DNA of 15,383 nt, from contig CAYQZD010000091.1 in NCBI GenBank assembly GCA_964421875.1, positions 1-15,383 on the forward strand, read 5' to 3'. Below, one piece after another: positions 6,700-14,092 of the stretch; positions within the stretch are counted from its first letter, which is position 1; every line of letters starts with the position of its first letter. This DNA comes from CAYQZD01 sp964421875 (GTDB lineage Bacteria; Electryoneota; Tariuqbacteria; Tariuqbacterales; Tariuqbacteraceae). The notes under the pieces were generated by a model. That model made no database searches, was not told where the DNA came from, and saw only the letters and a list, made by a program, of their open reading frames with translations. The position numbers and the translations under genes were made by a program.

Positions 6700-7871
6700 T
6701 TCTGCAACATCTCATCTTTAGCCAGGTTTTTGTCTTCGTATGAAGATACTATATTAACTCCTTGGTGCTCCGCAAGGTTAATTTCGTAAACTGCGGCTTT
6801 TGGTATTTCGCGTCCCTTGGCGTCCCGGAAGATTCTGATGTGCGGTTTTTCGAAATTACCCGGATCATTCTGGAACACAATCCCCAGTTCACCGGTGGAT
6901 AGTTCCACGGTGGACCCAAGCGGGTACTGCGGGACTCGTTTGGCAAAAACCTCGAAAATCTCAGGATCGATTTTCTTTGCGGAGCATTCCCGTAAGTAAT
7001 TAAGGGTTCGGATGAAACTCCAGGATGGTTTATAGGGGCGGTCGGAGGTGAGAGCGTCGAAGATGTCCACCACTTCCGCCATGCGGGAGAAAATGTGGAT
7101 TTCTTCCTTCTTTCTACCTCTGGGGTATCCCGTGCCGTCATATGATTCGTGATGCTGGAGCGCGATGGTGTAGGAAAGGGGTTTAATGTATCGGCTCTTC
7201 TGCTGCATTTCGAATCCGATGAGAGTGTGTTTCTTCATCGTGGTGAATTCATCTTCGGTCAAAGGTCCGTCTTTGTTGAGGATTTCCTGGGGGATTTCAA
7301 TTTTACCGATATCGTGCAGCAACGCTCCCACACCGAAGTCTTCAAGTTTACGGTCGTTTAGTCCTAAATCCCATCCGATTAAAATCCCCAATACGGAGAC
7401 ATTCACGGAATGGGAATACAGATAGTTATCGAAGGTTTTGATTTCCGGGAAATCGATAGTGGTTTCTTTACTCAGGCGGAATATTTCCAGAATCATATCC
7501 TTTACCAGAGTCCTGAGCCCCGAAATCTTGTTATCCTTCCTCAGCAGTTCTTTCTGATTATGGAGCTCATAAACCATTGAGCTGGCTTGCATCCGCAAAG
7601 CCGAACCGATGATTTCCGGTGGTTCAATATCTTCGGTAAGCTCATCCAGAACATAGATATTATGATAGCCCAGCTCTTTCAAGCGGTTCAGATACACATT
7701 GTCGAGCTTGGCTCCCTTGGCCAATAACAATCTTCTTCCATCCAGAGAGTAAATAGACCGGCCGAGGTGTTGTCCCGACTTGACATTTTCTACAGATATT
7801 ATTCTAATTTTTAATTCCTTATTTACCTTGGAAATAGCGGCAGCGTAAATACGCGAGCAGTGAATCTTCAT
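6696..7871 (-). CDS. HD-GYP domain protein, probable cyclic-di-GMP phosphodiesterase
   Basis: A 391-residue cytoplasmic protein. Residues about 21-78 form the small N-terminal domain common in stand-alone HD-GYP proteins (IISVENVKSG, GRSIYSLDGRRLLLAKG). The HD-GYP domain spans about 130-310: H154, LLHDIGK (H186, D187), HHE (H240, H241), GTGYPRG (G248, Y249, P250) and DIFDALTSDRPYK. All metal and GYP residues are present, so c-di-GMP hydrolysis is expected. A C-terminal extension (about 315-391) contains a short beta-rich segment typical of such proteins. The first about 20 residues are not typical and the initiating ATG at 7871 has no good ribosome site, but no better in-frame ATG precedes the conserved part. 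The gene overlaps the tafazzin-like acyltransferase gene by 4 nt and lies 133 nt downstream of the thiolase gene. Confidence 0.93.
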   Translation of the reverse strand: MKIHCSRIYAAAISKVNKELKIRIISVENVKSGQHLGRSIYSLDGRRLLLAKGAKLDNVYLNRLKELGYHNIYVLDELTEDIEPPEIIGSALRMQASSMVYELHNQKELLRKDNKISGLRTLVKDMILEIFRLSKETTIDFPEIKTFDNYLYSHSVNVSVLGILIGWDLGLNDRKLEDFGVGALLHDIGKIEIPQEILNKDGPLTEDEFTTMKKHTLIGFEMQQKSRYIKPLSYTIALQHHESYDGTGYPRGRKKEEIHIFSRMAEVVDIFDALTSDRPYKPSWSFIRTLNYLRECSAKKIDPEIFEVFAKRVPQYPLGSTVELSTGELGIVFQNDPGNFEKPHIRIFRDAKGREIPKAAVYEINLAEHQGVNIVSSYEDKNLAKDEMLQK

Positions 7872-7895
7872 TCTATGTTGAAGATAGTCGCGAAA

Positions 7896-7990
7896 GAGAC
7901 CGTCTATGACGGTTTATTTTAAAGATAGCTATACCGCTTCCTCGTGAGGTGTTATTTGCATCCTACGGGGAGCGAGACCGCTATGGAGGT
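7896..7990. repeat. Pair of related imperfect stem-loops in the thiolase/HD-GYP gap
   Basis: gagaccgtctatgacggt (7896-7913) holds a perfect 6-bp stem (accgtc/gacggt) around tat. A second, degenerate copy, gagaccgctatggaggt (7974-7990), is flanked by cgag and ctcg, which extend its stem with one bulge. Both lie in the 133-nt gap after the thiolase stop. On the minus strand the first hairpin is followed by ctcttt, so it may act as a weak terminator, but the run of T is short. Confidence 0.45.
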
Positions 7991-8004
7991 CCTCGTATGA
8001 GGGA

Positions 8005-9183
8005 TCATTTTCTTCCCAGCACAGTCACGCTGGTAACTGCCCCGGGACCGCCGATATTGTGAGCGACGCCGATTTTAGGGTCCGGGAGTTGCCGCGAACC
8101 GGCTTTACCGGATAACTGGCGGGTAAGTTCATAGAGCATCCTGAGCCCGGTGGCGCCGATGGGGTGGCCGCAAGATAGTAGTCCACCGGAGAGGTTGACG
8201 GGCATATTTCCTTCCCGATAGGGGCGGCCTTCATCGATGAACTTACCACCCTTCCCTTTTTCACAGAACATCAAATCTTCGTACGCCAGTAGTTCAACGA
8301 TGCTGAAGCAATCGTGCACTTCGGCGAAATCGACTTGATTAGGAGGATCGGTGATGCCGGCCTGGCGGTAAGCTTCCTTAGCCGCTTCCTGGGTCGATTT
8401 AAAGCCGGCGAACTGGTCGCCGGTGTCGAAAAAAGGAAGATCCCACCCGGTGGAAACCATCAGCGACTGGCCTTTAACCAACACGTAATCATCAGTGTAG
8501 TTCCCGGCGTCCTCGGCGCGGCAGATGACGCAGGCGGCGGCGCCGTCGGTGGTGGGGCAGCAATCCAGCAGTTTCAAGGGGTAAGCCACCGGCGGCGAGG
8601 CGAGGACCGCTTCCAGGGGGATGGCTTTGCGGTAATGCGCCTTCTCATTCAATTCGCCGTGCTGATGGTTCTTAACCGAAATCATGCCAAGCTGTTCTTC
8701 GGACGTGCCATACTGGCTCATATGCCGGGTGGCGTAAACAGCGAAAGTCCCGGCGGCGGTGAAGCCTTTTTGATAGAGGGGATGCCCGGTTTCCACCATC
8801 ATTTTAACCAAACTATCCTGGGGGGAACGGTCCCGCAGTTTTTCCACTCCGACGCAGAGAATCAGATCCGCCGCTCCCGCGATTAAGGCGAACATCCCCA
8901 TCCTCAGCGCGTTCCCGCCGGTGGCGCAGTAGTTGGATACGCGGGTGATGGGAATATGGAACATTCCCATCGGTTCCGCCAAATCCATCCCCGCCCGGCC
9001 CTTGTAAACGCCGGCGTCGGGGAAGGCGGTTCCCAGGAAAGCTTCATCGATGTCTTTAGGCTCCACTCCCGCTTCTTCGAGAGCCTCAAGAGCGGCTTCG
9101 CTGGCGAGCGCGGCGTAACTTTTATCGAAATTCTCGCCGAATTTGGTGCATCCGGCGCCGATGATGGCGATTTTGTCCTTCAT
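8005..9183 (-). CDS. Thiolase-superfamily acetyl-CoA acetyltransferase (SCP-x/archaeal type)
   Basis: A 392-residue thiolase of the lipid-transfer-protein (SCP-x) type. The acylated cysteine is C86 in NYCATGGNA, the histidine is in AEVHDCF (H290), and the second cysteine/histidine pair is in LLSCGHPIGATG (C338, H340); the GGPGA loop lies at about 378-382. All catalytic residues are intact. Such enzymes join two acyl-CoA units or cleave a 3-oxoacyl-CoA. In archaea and in aromatic or steroid degradation, close relatives work in a complex with a DUF35 protein. Here the upstream gene supplies exactly such a domain, and the two genes share a TAATG stop-start junction preceded by a strong ribosome site (ggggaggaa). 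The true acyl substrate is not evident. Confidence 0.95.
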   Translation of the reverse strand: MKDKIAIIGAGCTKFGENFDKSYAALASEAALEALEEAGVEPKDIDEAFLGTAFPDAGVYKGRAGMDLAEPMGMFHIPITRVSNYCATGGNALRMGMFALIAGAADLILCVGVEKLRDRSPQDSLVKMMVETGHPLYQKGFTAAGTFAVYATRHMSQYGTSEEQLGMISVKNHQHGELNEKAHYRKAIPLEAVLASPPVAYPLKLLDCCPTTDGAAACVICRAEDAGNYTDDYVLVKGQSLMVSTGWDLPFFDTGDQFAGFKSTQEAAKEAYRQAGITDPPNQVDFAEVHDCFSIVELLAYEDLMFCEKGKGGKFIDEGRPYREGNMPVNLSGGLLSCGHPIGATGLRMLYELTRQLSGKAGSRQLPDPKIGVAHNIGGPGAVTSVTVLGRK

Positions 9184-10574
9184 TATTCCTCCCCCTCGTG
9201 TAAGTTTTTCGCTTTCCAGAAGTAATGGGGCAGCCCTCCGATATCGTGATAGCGGCGGGGCACAAGCTTCACCTTCGCGCCTACCTTGAGTTCACACTCG
9301 GTGCAGCTTTGGACTGTCAGCCTCCCTCTGGAATCCAAATCTATCACCGCCATCCCTAAGGGCGGCTCCGGCGCGGGAAAGTAGTGTTCCTGGGTGTAGG
9401 TGAATATCTTACCGGTGCGGGAAAGCTTATAGGGCGAGAATCCGCCTTTGGCGACGCACCTGGGGCAGACTTTCAGTTCAATGGTGATGATTTCCCCGCA
9501 GGCGCCGCATTTAAGCCCCTGAAGCCTGAGCGCCCATTCTTCACGGTCCATCATAATGGAGGAGGTGAATCCGCTCTCCACACCCTCCATCCCCTTCATC
9601 AGGGTTTTGAGGCGGAGGTAATGAGCGTAATCGGGGAGTTCCCTGCCGGATTTTAAAACTGTAGAGACGGGCTTTTTCGCTCCCCAATCCTTGACTTTAT
9701 CAGTCGCTTTCAACGCGAAGAAATCGGCGCCGTCGCCGAAATTCATCCAGGCGATTTTGTCGCCGGGTGATGCGTTTTCCAGCGCCGCTCCGAGGTAGGT
9801 GATCGGATCGGCGGTTCCGGTAAAGCCTATGGCCGCCGCCGGCGGGAAAACGCTCTTCTCTTTAGGATTGAGCCCCAGTTTTTTCATCACTTTGCCCGGA
9901 GCCTTGGGGTCGGGGGCGGAAATTACCCATTTATCGAATTCCTCCGGCTTCATACCCAGTTTTTCCAGGGCTGAAATCGCGGTTTCAAAGAGTATCCGGG
10001 AAGTTACTCCCCCTATATAGCGGTAATCGCCGGGATTGATGAATTGGTCTTGAGGGCGGCGGATAGTATGCCGCACCAGCCGGGTGACAGAATGACGCCC
10101 AAAGATTTCCGCCAGAACCTCTTCCCCGCTAAGTTTAACCGCGGCGCCGCCGTCGCCCAGCATAGGTTCGAAAATCGAGCCCGGTTCGGCGAGGCGGGTA
10201 TCCCCAGCGGCGACAATGGCAGCCGCGCCGTCGTGGGCTTCTAAAAAATCAAGCGCGGAGCTTATCGCCTTAGTAGAGGCTGCAAGACTCCCGGTGAAAT
10301 CGGCGGTGTGGATGTTTTCGGGCTGGTCAGTCAAGGCGGCGGCGAAGGCTGCCGGCGAGGTTTCCAGCAGAGGGGGCGTGGTGGAAGCGAAGGCGAGGTA
10401 GTCGGCGGCGCCTAAGTCGGCGGCGGCTTCCGCTGCCAGCGCGAGGGAATCCTCGTCGGGGCCGGCGACCGCTTTACCTCCGCGTATCGGTTTACGGTCC
10501 CAGGCTTGATTCAGCTTTTCTAAGGAAAGCCTCGCCCCGGGTAGCGCGATTTTGACGTCGGTTATTCCCAACAT
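9183..10574 (-). CDS. HMG-CoA-synthase/KAS III-like protein fused to a C-terminal DUF35 zinc-ribbon/OB domain; synthase site degenerate
   Basis: 463 residues. Residues 1 to about 310 follow the HMG-CoA synthase fold (archaeal-like segments DGGAAVKLS at about 141-149, GGVTSRILFE, and MNFGDGADFFALK at 277-289). By eye alignment all three catalytic residues are replaced. The glutamate region reads ASTTPP (about 63-68), the nucleophile cysteine position reads FTGSLAAST (S96), and the histidine position reads SAPDPKAPGK (A220). Residues about 350-455 form a DUF35 unit: a zinc ribbon C356-x2-C359-x10-C370-x2-C373, then an OB-fold containing GKIFTYT, PPLGMAVIDL and VGAKVKLV. In archaea DUF35 bridges thiolase and HMG-CoA synthase and provides a shared CoA site. 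Here it is fused, and it precedes the thiolase gene with a TAATG overlap. I infer a structural or CoA-channelling subunit of the thiolase rather than an active synthase. Confidence 0.88.
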   Translation of the reverse strand: MLGITDVKIALPGARLSLEKLNQAWDRKPIRGGKAVAGPDEDSLALAAEAAADLGAADYLAFASTTPPLLETSPAAFAAALTDQPENIHTADFTGSLAASTKAISSALDFLEAHDGAAAIVAAGDTRLAEPGSIFEPMLGDGGAAVKLSGEEVLAEIFGRHSVTRLVRHTIRRPQDQFINPGDYRYIGGVTSRILFETAISALEKLGMKPEEFDKWVISAPDPKAPGKVMKKLGLNPKEKSVFPPAAAIGFTGTADPITYLGAALENASPGDKIAWMNFGDGADFFALKATDKVKDWGAKKPVSTVLKSGRELPDYAHYLRLKTLMKGMEGVESGFTSSIMMDREEWALRLQGLKCGACGEIITIELKVCPRCVAKGGFSPYKLSRTGKIFTYTQEHYFPAPEPPLGMAVIDLDSRGRLTVQSCTECELKVGAKVKLVPRRYHDIGGLPHYFWKAKNLHEGEE

Positions 10575-10646
10575 TGTGTCAGCTTATAAGATTATTGTTG
10601 CCGGGGAGTTTGAATGTATTTCGGTAGATTGAGATTCTAAACTAAA

Positions 10647-10675
10647 AATATAATAATTATTTCAACCTAATTCAA
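10647..10675 (-). promoter_or_regulatory. Predicted sigma70-type promoter of the synthase-like/thiolase operon
   Basis: On the minus strand TTGAAT (10670-10675) and TATATT (10647-10652) are separated by exactly 17 nt, a near-consensus -35/-10 pair in an AT-rich gap. The -35 box overlaps the flippase stop codon. Transcription would begin near 10640, giving a leader of about 65 nt before the ATG at 10574. This suggests the operon is transcribed separately from the upstream polysaccharide genes. Confidence 0.5.
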
Positions 10676-12009
10676 ATTTTCCATCTTCCCCGATTTCCCG
10701 ATAATTCTCGGGCAAGTTGCAGGGCGATTTTAGGGATACGCCGCATATACTTAAACGATTCAACCAGCGAAATGTTCACCTCGGTTTTCAGTGACTTCAC
10801 GAAGAAAACAACCATAAAAAGATTGGTGAAATTGAAGGAGAGCGCCGCGCCGATTCCCTGATATTGAGGAATGAGTATCCAATTCGCGATGAGAAATAGC
10901 GGTACCCCTGCGATGAGAGGTCTAAACGCCTTGTCGGGCCGGCCGAGACCATAAAGGACGTTAGCGCTGATATTATAAAGCGGTTCGATGAAGGAGAAGA
11001 GGAGAAAGAGACGGAATATCGGCGCTGAGTCGGGGTATCTGCCCCCGTAAATGATGTTTAACAGAACATCCGCGCCGAGGAACAGAACCAGATTCAAAAC
11101 CAGCATCAGCGTCCAATAATAGGCGATGACCTTTTCATAAAGAGATTTGATATCTTCCAGCCGGCTTTGAGCGTGAAGCTTGGAGGTGCCGGGAAAAATC
11201 AAAAGATTGAGGCTCTGAGTGATGAGAGAATACAGCCTGAAGAGCAGTTTACCCGCATTGTACACCGCCGCCGTTGCGGGATTGAAAAAATACGACAGGA
11301 GCTGAACGTCCACCTGGTAAAATACTATTTCCCCTAATCCCATACTGAGGGAGTAGCGCCCGAAACTGAATATCCGCCTGATTTCTCTCATAGAAGGGCG
11401 GAAATCGAACTTAATCGTTTTCAATACCGGGAAGAGGGCAACGAAGGAGCTAGCCCAGGAGAAAACGATATGCACATAAACCGGCATTATCGCCCGGTTA
11501 AAAACGCCCATCAGGTTCAGGGCGAGGAACCCAAGCGCAGCGCCAATGAAATAGACCGCATCGATGAGCGCCAAAGCCTTGATGCGGCGGTGGGCGGTGA
11601 GGAAAGCGACGCTGAAGTCTCGGAAGAAGAATCCCAAAAGAACCAGGATAATCACCCGCAGCAATTCCGTCAAACCGGGAGCGTGAAACAGCCTCGCCAA
11701 CAGCGGGGCAAGCAGCGTTAAAAGAACGCCGAAGAAAACCTGACACGCCAGCGAACAGAGGAAGATGTTACCTAACATACGGGGGCGGGGCTTGCCTTCG
11801 GCTTCGTACTTGGTCATCGGCAGCAGGATGAAACCCTTGTTGAAGATGAGGGCGATATTGGTGAGGGAGAAGGCGATTAGATAGATACCGTATTCTGTCC
11901 GCGGCAGCGTCCCCACCACCAGGATAACCAGCGCGAAGCCGTAGATTCCGCTGAAGCTCTTATCCAGCAGCGCCCAGATGCCCTTACCCATATGGTCCTT
12001 TAGATTCAT
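10672..12009 (-). CDS. Polysaccharide flippase (Wzx/MviN-MATE superfamily)
   Basis: A 445-residue, strongly hydrophobic protein with about 12 predicted membrane spans: a first segment around IYGFALVILVVGTL, a middle block (about 120-205), and a C-terminal set ending near FNFTNLFMVVFFV. The N-terminal helix LDKSFSGIYGF, the TEYGIYLIAF segment, and the loop near AVYNAGKLLFRLYSLITQSLNLLI are typical of O-antigen/teichuronic-acid exporters. It would move lipid-linked oligosaccharide across the inner membrane. It ends in a basic cytoplasmic tail. The ATG overlaps the GT2 stop (ATGA) and has a strong ribosome site (ggaggg), so it belongs to the same operon as the two glycosyltransferases. The exact substrate cannot be read. 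Confidence 0.9.
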   Translation of the reverse strand: MNLKDHMGKGIWALLDKSFSGIYGFALVILVVGTLPRTEYGIYLIAFSLTNIALIFNKGFILLPMTKYEAEGKPRPRMLGNIFLCSLACQVFFGVLLTLLAPLLARLFHAPGLTELLRVIILVLLGFFFRDFSVAFLTAHRRIKALALIDAVYFIGAALGFLALNLMGVFNRAIMPVYVHIVFSWASSFVALFPVLKTIKFDFRPSMREIRRIFSFGRYSLSMGLGEIVFYQVDVQLLSYFFNPATAAVYNAGKLLFRLYSLITQSLNLLIFPGTSKLHAQSRLEDIKSLYEKVIAYYWTLMLVLNLVLFLGADVLLNIIYGGRYPDSAPIFRLFLLFSFIEPLYNISANVLYGLGRPDKAFRPLIAGVPLFLIANWILIPQYQGIGAALSFNFTNLFMVVFFVKSLKTEVNISLVESFKYMRRIPKIALQLARELSGNRGRWKI

Positions 12010-12884
12010 CCCTCCCTCCGGCTATGGAACTTCAATTTGCGCAGGAAAAATCCCACGGTCAGGGGGATGAACTCCAAAATCAGATTGCCGTACTGCAGTG
12101 GACGCCACAGGATTGAAGTATGTTTTTTTATCAAGCGGAACCAGCTTTGATAGCGGTATTGAAGCTTTCTGTAAGTGGGAGTGCTGCGGGAGACCTTGTG
12201 GTGTATCACAGCCTTTGGTTGATAATAGAGTTTATAGCCGGCTTGGACGGCGCGGATACATAAATCCTGGTCTTCGCCGTAAAGAAAAAAGCCTTCGTCC
12301 AGCAGTCCGATTTTGCGGAAGACTTCGCATTTCACCAGCAGGCAGGCGCCGTTGAGGAAGCTCATTTCACCCGGCGCATCGTAACTGCCGTCGTCCTTTT
12401 TCCCGATGCCAATATGGCGCATCCGAGCCAGCCGCACTTTCATCCTGCCTCCGCCGAACCAGATTGTATCCGGCGGATCGAAATAACGCATCTTGGGGGC
12501 GACCAATCCGATATTGGGGTTTGATTCGGCGGTATCCACCAGGTGAGTGAGGAAATCCGGTTCTAAGATAGTGTCGTTGTTTAGCAGGAGGGCGTATTCG
12601 AAATCTTCTTCAAGAGTGCGTTTCAGGGCGAGGTTGTTGCCTCCGGCGAAACGGAGGTTTTCCGGGGAGCGGATAAGGTTGACTTCGGGGAATTTCTCCG
12701 CGACTTCGTCCGCGGCGCCGTCGCTTGAGCCGTTGTCCACCACGGTGATTCGGTATTCGCTATAATCCAGCTTTCGAAGCGATTTAAGACATTCGATGGT
12801 GTCCTGCCTCCCGTTGTAGGTGAGAATAACTATATCTACTTTAGGCTGAAGTATGCCTTCATTATTGGAATTGACGGAATTCAT
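12006..12884 (-). CDS. Glycosyltransferase family 2 (rhamnosyltransferase-like)
   Basis: A 292-residue GT-A enzyme. VDIVILTYNGRQDTIECL (16-33) opens the nucleotide-binding fold. VVDNGSSDG (48-56) and NLRFAGGNN (76-84) follow. LLLNNDT (99-105) is the metal-binding DXD equivalent, NGACLLVK (178-185) is the acceptor loop, and GEDQDLCIR (203-211) carries the catalytic base region. It resembles WbbL-type dTDP-rhamnosyl transferases of O-antigen synthesis, though donor specificity is not certain. A hydrophobic, basic C-terminus (about 262-292) suggests membrane association. It begins 2 nt after the GT9 stop and ends in a 4-nt overlap with the flippase gene. Confidence 0.94.
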   Translation of the reverse strand: MNSVNSNNEGILQPKVDIVILTYNGRQDTIECLKSLRKLDYSEYRITVVDNGSSDGAADEVAEKFPEVNLIRSPENLRFAGGNNLALKRTLEEDFEYALLLNNDTILEPDFLTHLVDTAESNPNIGLVAPKMRYFDPPDTIWFGGGRMKVRLARMRHIGIGKKDDGSYDAPGEMSFLNGACLLVKCEVFRKIGLLDEGFFLYGEDQDLCIRAVQAGYKLYYQPKAVIHHKVSRSTPTYRKLQYRYQSWFRLIKKHTSILWRPLQYGNLILEFIPLTVGFFLRKLKFHSRREG

Positions 12885-12886
12885 CT

Positions 12887-13942
12887 TTAGGTCGGCGTTC
12901 CTTCCAATAGTGATTTTGCGGTTTGGAAGACATCTTCAGGAGAAATTTCATTCAGGCAGTTTGCGTCTTCCGGGCATTCGATTTCCCCGCCGCAGGGGGC
13001 GCATTCCAGGGTGGATACGAGAGCAGCGCCCCTGCCGTAAAATTCGAATTGGCCTTCATGTGAAGCTCCCAGCAGGGCGACCGCCTTTTTCTCCAGCGCC
13101 AGCGCGAGTTGCAGGCATAAAGTGTCCGGCGCGATGACCAGATGCGCCAGTTCCAGCAGGGCGGCGCAGCGGTCCAAGCTGGTCTCCCAGCCCCCGTTAA
13201 TCACCCCCGGTGGAGACTGCAGCACGGCGCGTTCCAGCAGAGCCTGCTCCCGCGGCCCCGCCAGCAGTATCACCGCAGCGTCCATTCTTTCCATCAAGTA
13301 TTCTGCGGCGAAAGAAGCCTTCTTAGCCGGGTAATACTGCGGAGGAAATCCCGGATTGATACCGAAGTAGAAAACGACCACCGGCTTATCTTCAGGGTCA
13401 ATCCGGTTTTCAACCGCAAAGCGGGAGGCGTACTCCCGGTTCTGGTCCGACGGAATGAAAACCATTTCCCCCGCCGGCTCCGTATCCAAACTACAGCAAT
13501 GCATCAATCCCGCCTGATAGGTGAGCCCGTATTCCCGGGAGAACTCTAAAGGTGAGGTTTCATAGCGCCAAAGAGGTTCAGCCTCAATATCGATGGGGTG
13601 CGCTCCGCCTTCGGCGGCGGCGGTGAAACCGCATTTCCGTTCCGCATCGATTAAATTCATCAGACAGGACGGCTCCAATTCCTTATCGAAATTCAGCGCC
13701 AGCCGGAAACGCCGGTTCAAGGCAGTGGCGATGGTTCCTCCGTCCTCGATGAACAGCAGCCGGTCTATCATCGGATTGCGCTGCAGCAGGATACGGTTGC
13801 GCCGCGAAGTGACAAAGGTGATTTCCGCGCCGGGATTCAGCCGTTTCAGCGGATCCAATATCGAGGCGGCGCGCAGGATGTCGATGCGGGGCTCGGTCTT
13901 GATGACGATTATGGATTGAGCCGGCTGCACTGAAAGATTCAC
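12887..13942 (-). CDS. Glycosyltransferase family 9 (heptosyltransferase-like)
   Basis: 351 residues with the layout of ADP-heptose:LPS heptosyltransferases. The N-terminal IIVIKTEPRIDILRAASIL replaces the usual GDVL loop but keeps its spacing, followed by PGAEITFVTS and NPMIDRLL. LNFDKELEPS and ERKCGFT match the acceptor half. VVVFYFGINPGFPPQYYP, VILLAGPREQALLE and HLVIAPDTLCLQLALAL (the D-T/S-G-x-H-like donor loop) form the second half. The end carries the GT9 cysteine cluster CAPCGG...CP...NCL. Start is a GTG (13940-13942) with no good ribosome site; a TGA codon lies immediately upstream in frame, so the protein cannot extend further. Two hairpins lie just ahead of it. It is the first gene of the GT9-GT2-flippase operon; the sugar is unknown. 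Confidence 0.88.
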   Translation of the reverse strand: MNLSVQPAQSIIVIKTEPRIDILRAASILDPLKRLNPGAEITFVTSRRNRILLQRNPMIDRLLFIEDGGTIATALNRRFRLALNFDKELEPSCLMNLIDAERKCGFTAAAEGGAHPIDIEAEPLWRYETSPLEFSREYGLTYQAGLMHCCSLDTEPAGEMVFIPSDQNREYASRFAVENRIDPEDKPVVVFYFGINPGFPPQYYPAKKASFAAEYLMERMDAAVILLAGPREQALLERAVLQSPPGVINGGWETSLDRCAALLELAHLVIAPDTLCLQLALALEKKAVALLGASHEGQFEFYGRGAALVSTLECAPCGGEIECPEDANCLNEISPEDVFQTAKSLLEGTPT

Positions 13943-13954
13943 TCATACTTGTGT

Positions 13955-13980
13955 GCTGCAGACTCCCCGCAGTCTGCAGC
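13955..13980. repeat. Hairpin 1 of a complementary-loop pair
   Basis: A perfect 10-bp stem, gctgcagact (13955-13964) with agtctgcagc (13971-13980), encloses the loop ccccgc (13965-13970). It ends 12 nt upstream of the GT9 GTG codon on the transcribed strand. Its loop is fully complementary to the loop of hairpin 2 at 14008-14013. Confidence 0.85.
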
Positions 13981-13997
13981 ATTTTTACCACATTATG

Positions 13998-14023
13998 GTC
14001 GCAGAGTGCGGGGACTCTGCGAC
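13998..14023. repeat. Hairpin 2 of a complementary-loop pair
   Basis: A perfect 10-bp stem, gtcgcagagt (13998-14007) with actctgcgac (14014-14023), encloses the loop gcgggg (14008-14013). Read on the other strand it is a copy of hairpin 1 that differs at three stem positions, each matched by a compensating change on the opposite arm. A 17-nt AT-rich spacer separates the two hairpins, as in paired, inverted REP elements (BIME-like). No downstream T-tract makes either one an obvious terminator. Confidence 0.85.
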
Positions 14024-14037
14024 ACTAAAAAACTATC

Positions 14038-14043
14038 AATATA
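14038..14043 (-). promoter_or_regulatory. Possible -10 box for the glycosyltransferase operon
   Basis: TATATT on the minus strand is a good -10 hexamer, but only a poor -35 match (TTCAGC, 16 nt upstream) is present. If used, the transcript would start near 14031 and carry both hairpins in a leader of about 90 nt before the GT9 GTG. Confidence 0.25.
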
Positions 14044-14092
14044 CCCTATCGTAAGTATTGCTGAACTAACTGGGTTTCACTGAAGGATTCTC

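Noticed and set aside
7800..7871. Shorter start for the HD-GYP protein at the conserved IISVENVK segment
   Set aside because: No ATG, GTG or TTG occurs in frame at that place; only an ATT would fit, so the upstream ATG at 7871 is kept.
8314..8886. Plus-strand open frame of 190 codons
   Set aside because: Antisense shadow of the thiolase gene, with no recognisable domain.
13955..14023. Rho-independent terminator of the YchF-like gene
   Set aside because: The hairpins are strong, but neither is followed by a clear run of T on the transcribed strand (hairpin 2 is followed by cataatg, hairpin 1 by acacaag).
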